Below, piece after piece: positions 22,889 through 35,640 of a stretch of DNA of 64,000 nucleotides. This DNA comes from Opeltia flavorubescens. Taxonomy: Eukaryota > Ascomycota > Lecanoromycetes > Teloschistales > Teloschistaceae. How positions within the stretch are numbered: position 1 is the first letter of the stretch; every line of letters begins with the position of its first letter. The translations under genes were made by a program, and so were the position numbers. The notes beneath the pieces were generated by a model. The model saw nothing but the letters and a program-made list of their open reading frames with translations, searched no databases and had not been told where the DNA came from. The stretch is from contig KE546977.1 in NCBI GenBank assembly GCA_000442125.1, positions 1,240,001 through 1,304,000 on the forward strand, written 5' to 3'.

Positions 22889-23662
22889 GATTGGAGGTGC
22901 AGGATGAGATGGCGTTTGGGGGAATGTCTGATTTGGGTTGGTTTTCTGGGCCTTGCAGAGATACTTGTTGGCAGGGAGTGTAGAAAGGGAGATGCTGAGG
23001 ATGCTGTAACGAATAGAGATGAGGATGGTAGAATCGAGGATTGGTGAGGGTATTATATGGATATCCGGCGTTGAGATTGTGAAGAAGATGTGGTGAAACA
23101 GGAAATGAAGTATACTGACCCCATGGTCAGCGATCTCCACCTCTTCCTTTGCGACAGTTGTGAGACGATTTAATCCTTCTTCATTCACCGAGAAAGCGAG
23201 CTTCAGCCAGTCGACTGAAGAGTTTTGCAGGTGACACGTCGGCGCACGATCATCGTGATCTCTGCTTCTCCACATTCGAAAATGGTTGAAACATTGCATG
23301 TTTCTCCCCCGTTCATTGCGAAAACGAAACCCTCCCCTTTCCCTCTTTCACCCCACCAGCATCATTGACGCCGCACGGAGTGAATTTCTACGCCAGTCCA
23401 AGTTCCGCTAGGTTTCTTGTTCCTGTCTTGCATGCATGCAAGCAATGAATACGTTGTGTCATGTCTCACAACGTATATCACGTTCTGGTTCCTTTGTAAT
23501 GTCTGATCGAGGTGTGTCGGGTTCTTTAGGGCGACGCCTTGCTTGTTTGCTCATTTGATGCCCCCCTTGTCATCTCCTGTGTCCACTGCTGTCCAAGAAA
23601 TATCTCTCAGCTCCATCTTAGAGCGTTCCCCATTCAAATGGAATGACTGAGTTGAAGTCTTC
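22889..23662. other. Intergenic region with two palindromes
   Basis: About 770 bp between two minus-strand genes. It contains the promoter of the small secreted protein and the 3' end of the glycosylase gene. The only structure I see is the palindrome pair at 23427-23476. Confidence 0.5.
23427..23476. repeat. 16-bp palindrome next to a 10-bp inverted repeat
   Basis: CTTGCATGCATGCAAG (23427-23442) is a perfect palindrome. Six bases on, ATACGTTGTG and CACAACGTAT (23449-23458 and 23467-23476) form an inverted repeat with an 8-base loop. They lie about 550 bp upstream of the small secreted protein start and could be protein-binding sites or a hairpin. Confidence 0.6.
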
Positions 23663-25283
23663 TTATTTAGCAGCAGCGCTGACTCTTGCTGACCGCCGGC
23701 GTCCATTGGTCTCCTTTACCACGTCAGCTGCAGCGGCCGCTTTGGCAGTCTTTTGCATTCTCGGTGATTTCCCTTTGGCAGCATCAGACGGAGAAGTGCC
23801 ATTTTCAGTCTTGACATCTCCTTTGGGTTTCTTGGAAGATGAACCTTTATTCCTGGTAGGTAAGCTGGTATCATTGGCTTGTTCGGGATCGTCATCAATC
23901 GGTGCCTCCTTCTCCACTGCTGCTTTCTTGCTCTTTGATGTCTTGCGGGACTTCTTGTCGCTTTTCACTTCCGCTTCAGTGTCCTCCGCTTCCTTCGCAG
24001 GGGATTTCCTTTTTGTGCTCTTAGATTTCTTGGTCTCTTCATCCTCATCACTGCCGATGTCCCCTGCCACTGCGCCAGTCTTCTTCTGCACACTAGGCAC
24101 GATGGCACTTGTTCTTCCACCAACGGTGATGAATTTGATCTTCTCACCATTCGGCAGCTGCTGCGGATCATCCTTCTTCCCTTTTCCCCACCTATGCTTG
24201 AAGAGCCAATGCTCTGGAAATTTGTCGCTCTCGGCAAGCAGATCCACGGAGGTGGAGCAAACATATTGTATTGATTTATGCAGCTGCTTCATTTGTGCAG
24301 AAGTCAGTGTATTACTATATTGCTCTGGATGAATCTTTGCATCATAGAGTAGTTCATCGCCAACCCAGTTTCCAATGCCAGAGATGTTCGCTTGGTCCAA
24401 CAGCAGAGCCTTGACAGGTACATGCTTGCTCTGCAGTTTCTGCNCCAGCCATTCCTCCGTCAGAATATCTTTGTCGATAACGGGATCTGGTCCATTCTCC
24501 TTCAGAGGGGTGACGTTACGTATGTCTTCTGCAGCACAGTCGATCAAGCGGATTCGTGCAAAGCGCCGGAAGTCGACGAATGCATGTTCGCTTTTCGGTT
24601 TCTGAGGTCCGTCGGACTCGGCCTCCAGGATGAATTTCCAATATTTGGGCGGCCAAATGCCTTCTTGAGGTTTCGAGGACCGGTAGTACGCTGTTTCGAG
24701 GTTTCGAATCTTCCACCAGCCGGCCATGCCGAAGTGGAAGAGAGGATGCGGCGGAGAGGACATGACGAGCCTGCAATGATGGTCAAACCGGAATCCTTTC
24801 TGCGGGCATGAAAAGGCTTATGTATAAACCTCAAATGTGTCAAGACGTTCGGAAAGTGGAGATTGAGCGAGGGAAGAAATTGAAACAGTATGATTCGTTC
24901 TGAACTTGCTAAGTGTAGGAATCTCACCCTTCGCTTGATTCTGACTTTGAGGGAAGAGTTGAGAAAGTGGAAAGAAAAGAAATGAGGACTGAAATGGGAG
25001 AGTGGTAACACAGGAAAATCGACCCAAGCTTACCAGAAATACTTCCCCTGCTGCTTCGCATCCACAACTTTCTTGCCCGTCAACCTCTTTTCGAACTCCG
25101 CTGCCGAAGTTCCGACTTTTCCAAAGACGTTCTCGTCATGTTCGGCTTTCACAACTGCTAGAGTTCTGCCAACTAGGTTTTTTTGAATGTAGTTCACGAT
25201 TCGAGCGACTGAAAGGAGGACTTTAGTTTGGAAGGCGAATTGGGTACAACGATGGCATAGTTACCTTCTCCAATTTCGGGCAT
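23663..25283 (-). CDS. Formamidopyrimidine-DNA glycosylase (Fpg/MutM type), 433 aa
   Basis: Three exons (25283-25265, 25208-25034, 24770-23663); introns of 56 and 263 bp. The product begins MPEIGEVARIV, giving the Pro2 nucleophile and Glu3 of the Fpg/Nei family. GKYFWLVMSSPPHPLFHFGMAGWW follows across the second intron, and the helix-two-turn-helix reads DQANISGIGNWVGDELLYDAKIHP. It removes oxidised purines such as 8-oxoguanine in base-excision repair. Instead of a bacterial zinc finger it has a C-terminal part with TVGGRTSAIVPSVQ, as in plant and fungal relatives, then about 110 Lys/Ser/Glu-rich residues likely to bind DNA and reach the nucleus. One N at 24444 leaves one residue undefined (WLxQKL). 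Confidence 0.92.
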
Positions 25284-25725
25284 CTTGTAAGGAGATTGAG
25301 AAAAGTAAAGAAGTAGCTAATTTGAAAGATCGAGAGTTTTCAAAAGGCAGCAAGCTATGATTTCAGACCGGACGAAGAGCAGATTCTTGGCAATTTTTCA
25401 GTAGGTAGTAGATAATGGGAAGAGGTATATCCTATGTACGTAGTAATAAGAATGACGAAGTCTTCAATACGGAGAAATATTTACAAGAGCGTGAGGGTGA
25501 TGAACAACGAGTAGTTATGAGTGTCTGAGCGAGGTAGTCCTTCAGTGCTCGGACGCGGCACGCGAGGAACGCGGCGACTACTCCCCATACGTCATCGACG
25601 AACCATCCTCGCCGTCACCGCGACATCCCTGCTGAAAGGCTTGACTTCTAAGAATAAACCGGACTTTGTCTTTGAGTTTCGTACTTTTGAATATAAGTCA
25701 GCTTGAATTGAGCACCTTCACTCAC

Positions 25726-26472
25726 ATGATATCCTGGCTATTCTGGTCCAAGCGAACCGAGCCCAGTCGAGGTATCTCTCCGAAGCCACCTCCGTCGACT
25801 CCCAAAATGTCACAACCGTCGAACAAACCTACCTTAACTCCCCAATTCTGCTTCAACGAAACAGCGCTTCGCGGTAAACTCTTCCCCTCCTTCATACCCA
25901 TATCAAGGAAACAACCACCAGCTAATCCTATCTCCTCAAGAACAGACTTCCTCCGCCTCTCCCGTGTCGCCATCGACGACTCCATAATCCAGAACCTAAA
26001 CGCCCTCATCACCCCCTCCCGCGCTGGCTTCGACCCTTCCTCAACCGCGGAACGGCAGACTCAGACTCCGAGACGAAGACCCATAGACTCGGAAGCATGT
26101 CAAGGTTTCAAAAACAATGTTCTGTTCCAGTCATGGCAGACGAGATCAGATGTACTTAGCTACTGTGCCGGTGTGGCTGTAGATCCGGAGGATCCAGATC
26201 TAATTGCACGGGAAGCGGAGTCCGCCAAGGATCGGGAGAGGGTGGTGAATGAGAGGTTGGATCCGTACAGTGGGCGGTTTTTCCCCAGGGAGGCGAGGAC
26301 GGAGTCGTTGGCAAATTTGATCAGGAATGAGAGGGGGGTGGAGGGCATAATAAGGGCGAGATCTTGGGGATTGGTGGCTGAGAGGTGTGGTGATAATGGG
26401 GTTGGATGGGAAGAGGCGTTGAACGGGTGGAGGGAAGCGCAAGAGAGGGATCGAGCTGTGAGACAGCCGTGA
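25726..26472 (+). CDS. Caffeine-induced death protein 2 / MIX23-like protein
   Basis: Conserved blocks TPQFCFNETALR, DFLRLSRVAIDDSIIQNLN, FQSWQTRSDVLSYCAGVA and FPREARTESLANLIRNERGVE identify the Cid2/Mix23 family; the yeast member acts in the mitochondrial intermembrane space. A 72-bp intron (25874-25945, GTAAAC...AACAG with a GCTAAT branch site) joins TALR to DFLRLSR. Because its length is a multiple of three and it has no stop, an unspliced frame is also open. The first ATG (25726) gives 224 residues; the ATG at 25807, in better context and closer to the conserved start, would give 197. Confidence 0.85.
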   Translation: MISWLFWSKRTEPSRGISPKPPPSTPKMSQPSNKPTLTPQFCFNETALRGKLFPSFIPISRKQPPANPISSRTDFLRLSRVAIDDSIIQNLNALITPSRAGFDPSSTAERQTQTPRRRPIDSEACQGFKNNVLFQSWQTRSDVLSYCAGVAVDPEDPDLIAREAESAKDRERVVNERLDPYSGRFFPREARTESLANLIRNERGVEGIIRARSWGLVAERCGDNGVGWEEALNGWREAQERDRAVRQP

Positions 26473-29400
26473 ATGGTTGCGCTTGTGGTGGGGAGGTATG
26501 GCATCAGCTTAGGTGTTTCGGGATCATTTGATATAGACAAATTCTGCATCGCCAATTTAAACTGTACATTGTGAGTTTGGCAGGAAGAAAGATTTCTCGT
26601 TGCGTTTAATACCCTGCATGTCAATCAACCATGACTGGGAAACGATACTATTGTACTTCGAACCACCCGTATCTTGAATCTGAACATGGATGGAACAAGG
26701 AGTCCCTGCGCTGTGCCTGTGGCCTAGTTTTATTGAGGAATTTTGTAGTCATTATTGTCAACGTTTTCCGAAATCGAAACTTGCTACTTATGCATCTTCG
26801 TGCAGAAGGAAAGGCCATTCAATCTGTTTTTGCAGGCACTGGAAGCTTGCAATAACGGTACGAAACCCAGTTCAATTCTGCTATTAGATACAATGAGCGA
26901 TCAATCACACATAGGCTGTAGAAATAGGAGTTGTCATACGTCAACGTAGTACACTTCCTTGGTGAACAACGTTACTAAACATGGGCGGCTCTCTGCTTCG
27001 TCAACTCGACAACGTCGTAAGATGATGCCGAATCAAGTTGTCAAATACATGCAATGATTCTAGTCGACCAACCAAATGTAAGAACAGTGTACGAAGTATG
27101 TACTCTGGAGGTGAAATATAGAATTGGCAGAGCGCTCGGACAATCAAGAAGTTGAACCCGCCATATGATGGCATGAGGAAGGCGACAGGAAAATGGGCTT
27201 ATTCTCAAAGACATGGCTGGCTTAATCAGTCGAATTATAGCACTGAAGGCTGTGATCACTACAGGAAGATCTGTCAAGGTGTAAAAACCAGACTGCAAAT
27301 TGAGATTTCATGAATGTACTAGCTTCTTACCTGGTTTGGAGACCTCTGTTGCTTGTGGAATCAGGGAGGCTAGGTAATTCGCTCTCGAGTAATGTTCTTC
27401 ATAGCTAGGTACAGGGATCAGAGTATTCGGCTTCTTCTTTGATAGGGGCTTTTGTTGCTTGGAAAATCGACTCACGCTTTTGCAACGAACACTTCGACTT
27501 CCAGTAGATGGCTCTCGTCATCATGATATGTGTCATCGTCGTGGTTAGTCCAAGAAAAGCAAACGTAGCGGCGTGTCGATAATGGAAAGGGCCACGAGAA
27601 AGTCGACAGTGCCAATGGTCTCGAGCTGCGTTCAGTCCACAAATCGCTTCCCGTTTGCAGTTTCCTAAATAGAAGCAACTATCGTGTGGTCATGTGTGTC
27701 TCGATCAAACCCGTACCTGCCCTGGTTGCTAGAGAGCATGAAGTCAGGAGCGTTGCTCCTTCCTCGACAGACCGTCTCGTTGGTATATCGTGAGCTCCTT
27801 CCTGAGAACATAGGTAGCAAGCTGCTTTAAATTCTCGATTTCTTGCGTTCTCTTTCTCTTCCTTTCCGTTTTGTTTTCCACCTGTGCAAATTCGATCCAC
27901 GTCTTCATTTGCCTACAACTTTCTCATGCCATGCCGTTACCTTCTCACGCATTGGTCCTTTGGAGAGCAGACCTTCTCCACATCGTTGTTCTTTCGCTAG
28001 TCCTGATCCTCGTCTCCTGTTACTGTCAGCTTCCATATCAAGTAGTCTCGATGTCGATGGATGACGGCCTTGGTCTCAAGTCTCTCTGACGTCCAGCCAT
28101 GGCTGCTAGGATCCAATGCAATGATACCATTCTGCTAGTATTTCTTCTGCCTCATTCATTCACTGACAATGACATATGACGCATGAGAGACTCAGACTTG
28201 GATTGACATCGCTATACAGGTACAACGACGTGATGGATAATGTCCATCGTCATCACGGTCTCTTGGCACTTGCGGAGGATGACAACCAGAACAAGAGACA
28301 GAAGAGCTTTGCTCTTGAGCGGCTGCATTCACTTCTTAAAGGCCAGTGATATCCCATGATCCCACTACTGATGATAAATCAACCTTCGCAGCGCAATCTG
28401 CGCTTTCTTAGGAGAGCTGTAGATGATGACGCAAGAATGGAGTGAACAATCTGAAGGAAAATGGGGGAGGATTGAGGCCGAGCCACTGGCTGACCTACTG
28501 TGTTACAACTTTTCTAGGAACATCAGCTAGCCGTTTTCGGCCGGAAATTTTCACGGTATCGTACGCAAATTCCCTCAGAAGTGAGTGACTTTCACATGCC
28601 ACCAAATTTCATTGTCAAGCTGATTCTTGTGCACAGTCAAGTGAGTTCGAAATGCAAGAACGTCTCTGCAGACTAGCAAGACCTCTCGATACCTCGATTC
28701 CTTCGGAGGCGGAACAATTCAGAAACTACATACCTGCACATACACAATCCAGAATTCGGTTCTTAGCAGCATCACAGCCATTTACCGCGTCAAGCCTTCC
28801 ATGGATTCGAATTTCCATACGCATTGCTGAGGTTGAATCCGCCGGCTTGACGGAGTTGGGCTGGCTTTGAAGAGATACGTAAGGGAACATGAGCATGCTG
28901 TCTCTGTGGGATGGCAAGCTGCCTACCACCATCTGGGATCGAAGGTAAACTCCCTTCATCACATTTGACTATGACGCGAAATTATCCATGACGATGGACT
29001 GACATCCATAGTGTAGGAATATAAGGCAACGAGAGAGAGTTTTGAGGAGCGCCCTGCATAACCGGAGCTCGTCAAGCGCCCTGCCAGACCTCTCAAATTG
29101 TCACAGATGATCTACGTCACGCGCTCACTCTGAACATGGCAAACAAGGCCTCGATGATAGCAGGCGAGCTTCAGCGATTGAGCAAAGGAAGAGGGTCCAG
29201 TGGTTTTATCAATCTGTGAATCCTGTTGGATGGGGCAGGCAAGACGCGAGAGAACGGATTGCAAGGAAGGCGGATGGGAAAGCGGGAACGTCTTTTTTCA
29301 GATTTCTCTAGACAAATGAGAATTGATGAAAATATTCGACAGATCGGACAAGGAAAAAAGTTGCAGCTATTGACCAATATGATAACTCACCCACAACCTC

Positions 29401-30096
29401 TCATATTTTCTTGGGCTAATTGCACTTCACCTGCTTCGATGCATTTACTTCAAGGCCATGTCGACGCTTCACGTCGTCCAACAGCGTTCAAGCACCCTGC
29501 CGCCGCCCCTTACCAGCGCATTTCCTTTTTACAACTCGATTTACTTCGTTTAGTACTCTTACAATGATGTTTAATTAAGAATCTGGAAGTGACTCTCACC
29601 CTGATTGAGGTTTAGGCTCAAATCTGAGGTGATTTAGGCGAGTCAATGTAGAGTAGACCGAAACATTCTTCTGTTTACACAACATCAATGGAGAGTCTAA
29701 CGGCTAGACGATAGGTCGTAGAGCGGCTAGGCGAATGAACATGCTGTAGTGTAAAAACTTAGGCACGAACGAAGGTAATGTGTATGGTCGCCCGAATTGG
29801 CCGCACATCCGGAAATATTTCCGCGACTTCCAGAGCTACTTTCCCAAAGCCAGAGAATTAGTCTATAGATTTATTTAAGGTGGCGCTCGAAACGTCTGAA
29901 GAATGACACCGGAGAGTAAATACTCACTAGCACATTATGATGTGATAAGATACCACCAGCTTTTTGACAGCCCCTCGCGCAGGTAACGCCCCGACCAGCT
30001 TCAAAACCTCTCTCGATACCATCGCCGGCTGGACCTCCCAATCTCCCTCCAATCACCCATTGACCATAGGATCACATCCAATTCAATCGCACGAAG
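26473..30096. other. Gene-poor region, 3.6 kb, with unassigned coding-like patches
   Basis: No complete gene is supported. Patches that read like protein are: minus strand about 27472-27600 (RRYVCFSWTNHDDDTYHD then LLEVEVFVAKA before GTGAGT); plus strand about 28219-28350 (an AG followed by YNDVMDNVHRHHGLLALAED and FALERLHSLLKGQ-stop); and plus about 28865-28945 (KRYVREHEHAVSVGWQAAYH before GTAAAC). They match no family I know and could be exons of a spliced gene or relics. The last 200 bases are the promoter of NAA15. Confidence 0.3.
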
Positions 30097-32769
30097 ATGT
30101 CTCAGGAGCAACAAGCGCTTTTAGGTTCGAAGGAGCGGTCGCTCTTCTCTCAAGTCGTCAAGCACTATGAACTCAAGCAGTACAAGAAAGGTACTCCCTT
30201 TTTTGAGACTACAGCTTACTTTACCCCTAACATACTTCAGGTTTAAAGTCAGCAGATCAGATCCTTCGAAAGTATCCGAAACATGGCGACACACAGGCTA
30301 TGAAAGCCCTCATTATCAATGCTCAAGGAACTACAGACGAAGCTTTTGTCCTATGCAAAGAGGCGCTCAAGAACGCAATGAAATCGCACGTCTGCTGGCA
30401 CGTATATGGCCTGTTGTGGAGATGCATCAAGAACTACGAGGAAGCAATCAAAGCGTATAAATTCGCTCTGAAACTCGAGCCAGATTCACAGCAGATTCTG
30501 AGAGATTTGGCGCTCTTACAGATACAAATGCGAGATTATCAGGGTTACATTCAGAGCCGGCGAACCATCCTGCAGAGCAAATCTCCGTCGCGGCAGAACA
30601 ATTCCAACTACAGACTTAATTGGACTGCCTTGGCTGTTGCGCAGCATCTTGCGGGTGATCTCTACGATGCTGAAAGGACGCTAACGACGTTTGAAGAGAC
30701 ATTGAGATCGATACCCCCACGAACAGACAACGAGCATTCCGAAGCCTTGCTCTACAAGAATACCATAATTGCCGAAGCAGGAGAAACAGAAAGAGCTCTG
30801 GAGCATTTGGAGGCAATATTCAAGACGAATCTGGATCGTACAGCAGTAATGGAAATGCGGGCACAGTATCTTCTCCGCTTAGACCGAAGAAAGGAGGCAG
30901 AAGCAGCGTACAGGGCGCTACTCGACCGGAATGCGGAGTATCGGGCGTATTACGACGGCTTGCGCGAGTCTATGAGCATATCCGACTCGGACATTGAGTC
31001 TCTGAAGACGTTGTACGATGAGTACGCTCAGAAGAATCCTCGGGGGGATACCGCTAGAAGGGTTCCACTTGATTTCTTGCATGGCGACCAATTTAAGACT
31101 GCAGCAGATAGCTACCTACAGCAAATGCTTCACAAAGGAGTCCCGTCAACATTTGCAAATATCAAAAGTCTGTACTCCGACTCGGCAAAACGTGAGACCG
31201 TGCAGAGGCTGGCTGAGAGCTATCTGGATGGAACACACACTCCTCTAGCGAATGGGTCCACGGAAAAACAGGTCAACGGCGGAGAAAGCTCGGAGGCCAA
31301 GAAGCCTTCATTCGACATCTCCGTACTCTTCTTCCTTGCCCAACATTACAATTACCATCTAAGCCGAGACCTGACGAGAGCCATGGAAATGATTGAAAAG
31401 GCAATCGAAGCGCAACCCGAAGAAGTCAATTTTCAGATGACAAAGGCAAGAATATGGAAGCATCGTGGGAATCTACAGAAAGCTTCTGAAGCGATGGAGA
31501 AAGCTCGAAGTCTTGATGAAAGAGATCGCTACATCAATTCTAAAGCAGCGAAATACCAGCTCCGAAATAACGAAAACGAAGCAGCAATTACCAACATGGG
31601 AAGGTTTACAAGGAAAGAGGCTGTTGGCGGACCGCTTGGAGATCTCATGGATATGCAATGCATGTGGTACGCTACTGAGGATGGAGAAGCCTATTTACGG
31701 CAAGGAAAGTATGGTCTAGCTTTGAAGAGATTCACGACCATTTACGATATTTTTGAAACATGGCAAGAGGATCAATTCGACTTTCATACCTTTTCATTGA
31801 GAAAAGGCCAAGTAAGGTCCTATATCGATATGCTCAAATGGGAAGATCAATTGAGAGAGCATCCGTTTTTCTCAAAAGCAGCGATATCTGCCATTAAGAT
31901 CTATCTCAGGCTGTATGACGATCCTAGCATTGCAAAATCGTCGAACGGTATGAATGGTGACTTTAAAAATATGGATGCAAACGAGCGTAAGAAGGCCCAG
32001 AAAAAAGCTAGAAAAGCACAAGAAAAGCAAGAACAGGCCGAAGCCGAGAAGAAAGACGCCCAGAAAACGGCAAGCGTTGGAGCGGATGGTGAAGTCAAAA
32101 AGGAGGACCTGGACCCTCAAGGCACCAAACTTGTCCAGACGACCGAACCTCTTGTATCTGCTATGAAGTTTTTGACACCTCTCCTGGAATACAGTCCCAA
32201 AAACATCGAAGCGCAGCAGGTCGGGTTTGAGGTGTTTATCAGAAGAAGTGAGTCGTCTGAAGAATGCCTTCAATTAGGAACATACTAATGCCCAGAAAGA
32301 AAAATACCTTTTGGCACTTCGGTGCTTGCTCGCTGCCCGCTCTATTGATCCTTCTCACCCATGGATATTCGAACAGTCCATTCGCTTTCGTTACACTCTT
32401 CAAAGACTACCAGAACCTCTGCCACCTAAGACCTCCGAAACCTTGGAAAAAGAATTCACACCCTTAATACCCGAAAATGCCGATTTACTGAAGATGAACT
32501 CCGATTTTCTTGCAGAGAACAATGAGAGCGCTGCTCACGTTCAAGCAAGTCTTCGTATTCGTCAGGTTTTAGACCCCAAGACATCAGACGAAAATCAGAA
32601 AGACGTCATTCGAACGTTGGCGTTACCTTCAGTATCCCTAGCAGATGCTGTCCAAGGTCTGGAGCTCTTGAAGACTTGGGGAGCGCAGTCGCAGTTTCGA
32701 GAAGATTACGTTGCAGCGGCACACGAGAGATGGCCAGAGGCAATGGCATTCATGGCTAAGGAACATTGA
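30097..32769 (+). CDS. NAT1: NatA N-terminal acetyltransferase auxiliary subunit NAA15/NAT1, 856 aa
   Basis: Three exons (30097-30190, 30241-32247, 32300-32769). The product starts MSQEQQALLGSKERSLFSQVVKHYELKQYKKG and continues with tetratricopeptide-type helices (NYEEAIKAYKFALKLEPDS, RALEHLEAIFKTNLD), VPLDFLHGDQF and LFFLAQHYNYH, typical of NAA15. This subunit anchors the NAA10 catalytic subunit to ribosomes so that nascent N-termini are acetylated. A Lys/Glu-rich stretch of about 40 residues (near 620-660, KKAQKKARKAQEKQEQAEAE) is also normal for the family. The last acceptor was set at AAAG (32297-32299) because that keeps RRKKYLLALRCLL in frame; the earlier CAG at 32293-32295 would shift it. 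Confidence 0.93.
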
Positions 32770-33146
32770 TATCGGGACGTTAGTTGTTCAATTCGAATGG
32801 ATATTCCAGCTCGCGCAGTTCTTACGGCTTTTGGCACACGGCATATAGAGGGTGGATCCGGGAAAAGCTGCACAAAGAATCTCCTTGCATTCGTTTGTGT
32901 AGCATCTGTCATAGCTTTAGATACCATGGAGACGTCTATCGAATGATTAATTGTAAAATTTCCGAGGCAACGCCCAAGCCCCTTGCGGACTTGTAAAGCC
33001 GAACTTCTACCGAGCTGGTGGATAGCCACACCAAAAATCGATGTGGCTGAAGAATTTTTATAGTTTTACTCTATCTCGCAAAATATTCCAAAGGAAACGA
33101 CGACCTTTGTCCAACAAGTCTGTAAACATCTTTTGGGTCCAAGGTT

Positions 33147-34678
33147 ATGGCGGATAAACCTCCTCTTAACCCAAAGGATGCCGCTAAAGATGCATCGTTG
33201 CCGGCATCACGGCCCAAGCAGTCTGGGAATCCAGCTTTTCGGATGATGGGTAACTCCAATAGCATTCGCCCTCTAAAGTCCTCTATTAATCAAATTTAGG
33301 CTTGCCAAACTTCCGCTTCAGACTTCCATCCCGAAACTGGCTTATCTTCCTTTCCATAACAGGTTCTTTCACTACGGCCATTATCTATGATCGCTACCAT
33401 AAAAGGAAGGCTCAGCAAAGATGGTGCAACCTCGTCTCTCACATAGCACAGGAACCTATGGGGTCCACTCAGCTGCCGCGGAAAATCACGATCTTCCTCT
33501 CTGCGCCTCCAGGTGATAGCCTGCGAGCGGCTCGGGACCATTTTCATGAGTACGTGAAACCGGTGCTTGTCGCTGGAGCTTTGGACTGGGACGTGATTGA
33601 GGGAAGGAAAGAGGGAGACGTCAGAGCTGGCTTGGCGGAGAAAATCAGAAAGAGGAGGAGAAAAGAGGGGGAAAAGCCAGCGAACGTCCTCGAGGGGGCT
33701 GCTCCGGAGGAAGAGGTGGATCTTCTGCAGCAGCTACGAGATAATGCTGGGATAAGAGAGTGCAGTGATGTCCAGGGAGATCTTGTACTAGGGAGGCATA
33801 CTTGGAAGGAGTATATTCGTGGATTACATGAGGGATGGCTTGGACCCCTTGAACCCCCTCCGGACCCTCCACAAGAACCTGTATCAGCGTCAGGAATTAC
33901 TCCATCCTCCGACGGACAAGATGTCATTGACTCCGTATCTGCAATCTCAGAGTCAGAAGAGACGAGAACACGGTCACCTCAATCGGATAGTGAACCACAA
34001 GATCCGGGGGCCTCGAAAGAAAACGATAAGCCAAAACAGCCGACCCAGCAATCCGCATACATCTCCTCCTCCACCTATAAACAGGCTTTAATAGCTCCAT
34101 CGACTCCTCAATCGCTTCCTCCATCTACGGTTCTTCCCTTTCCGCATCTACTCGGCTTCCTCAACACGCCCGTCCGCATCTATCGCTTCCTTAACCGACG
34201 ACATCTTGCGGACGACACCGGCCGACAAGTTGCTGCTTTAGTCCTTGCAAGTCACACACGGAATTGGAATGAAGAAGCAGAGCTCGCAGACAGACTCGAT
34301 CCAGAAGCATCGCCCGCTAATACCGATTTGAGCCAGACCGACCCAAACAGCGTTGATGTCATCCCAACTCAACACCGATGGGAGCAACAGCGCGTCCTTG
34401 AGAGCGAAGAGACGGATTGGCACAAATCAGCTTGGCAACCTCGTGACGATGATGGAGAAAGAGAATGGAAGGACTCGATGACTATCGATCCCCGGATAGG
34501 CAATCGGATGAGGCGTTTCGAAATTGCAGAGGACGACGAGGAAAAGGCGAGGAAGGATGCCGGCATAGATCCTTCAGCGAGAGGGATGTGGGAGAAGATA
34601 AAAAGCATCGTCGGATGGGAAGAGGACACGAGCGTCAAAGGATGGGAACATGGCTTCGTAGGAGGGGAATCGGAGTAG
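33147..34678 (+). CDS. TIM54: Mitochondrial inner-membrane translocase subunit TIM54, 493 aa
   Basis: Two exons (33147-33249, 33300-34678) with a 50-bp intron. The protein starts MADKPPLNPKDAA, then GNPAFRMMGLPNFRFRLPSRNW is formed across the junction, followed by one membrane span (LIFLSITGSFTTAIIYD) and the Tim54 block KITIFLSAPPGDSLRAARDHFHEYVKPVLVAGALDWDVIEG. Tim54 is part of the TIM22 complex that inserts carrier proteins into the inner membrane. A Pro/Ser-rich, poorly conserved centre (about 230-320) precedes a conserved end (RRFEIAEDDEEKARKD). It starts 377 bp after NAA15 on the same strand. Confidence 0.92.
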
Positions 34679-35640
34679 GCATTCCGGGACCCAGAGCTTG
34701 GAATAGATGTGGAAAGGTATATTCTGGTTGTAGAATAGTGTATGCTAGAGATACCCACCTCTTGTGTAGATAGAAATTCACCGCAAGCACTGACTGCTCT
34801 GGAATGTTTTCACTCCTAAGGTTTTGCTGATTCAAGTAGGATGCCTGGTCTTTGATTGGGACCATCGGTAGTCATCCATCTTTCGAAATGCGAACAGTAT
34901 GTTTTCATATAATCCTTAGCAAAATAGATCAAGATGTTCCATTCAGTATATTTCTAAAAGTATGTTCATTCAGCATTGAAGAAGCTTGAAGAAGCNCCCC
35001 GCCAATCAGCTGGGAATGGGTCAGCTTCGAAACTGCATGCACTGATTGGCTGTAAAACTTACCCCGCAACGCCTCACGTGTTGCTTGCTGCTTGCTGAAC
35101 GTGGAGCCCCTTATTTCCCCTGCGGCTCAAGCTGTTAAACCCAAGGATCCCTGTCAAAGAAATCTTGGTTCGTGATGTTGACTTGCGTTCATACCTCAAG
35201 GTGTGGATCCACAAATCTGTAGCTTGACCTATTTTAACAGTCCATTAATAGATGGACATGAGAGACAGTAGATGCCGGCCACGTCGTTCCCTTGCCCTGT
35301 AGGTTGAGCAATCCAGAACCCCTGAATACCCCGGCCTAGGCCTTGAAACTCCTTACCGAACGGAACGAGCCGCCCTATCGATTGTCCATTCTTTATTTTC
35401 CTGCTACCTTCACCCTCTCTTCACTTCACGTCGTCTACCCCTGAAAACAACCCCGGTGTATGTGACAAGCACGAGTGACAATCTGTCCATCTTCTTCATG
35501 TTGATTCAACATCCCTGAGCATGCGGTCTTCTCCAAACATGGCTTGAATGCACCTTTTTTGACCGCTTCTTTCACTCTCACTCTTTCATGGGGCTGGTCA
35601 GATACAGTACAATTCATCTTAAAGCCCGCGATCATTCGAG
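34679..35640. other. Intergenic region and COT1 leader, 960 bp
   Basis: No gene is supported. It contains one N (34996) next to a repeated GAAGCTTGAAGAAGC-like stretch, and TC-rich sequence from about 35390 that probably belongs to the COT1 promoter and leader. Confidence 0.4.
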
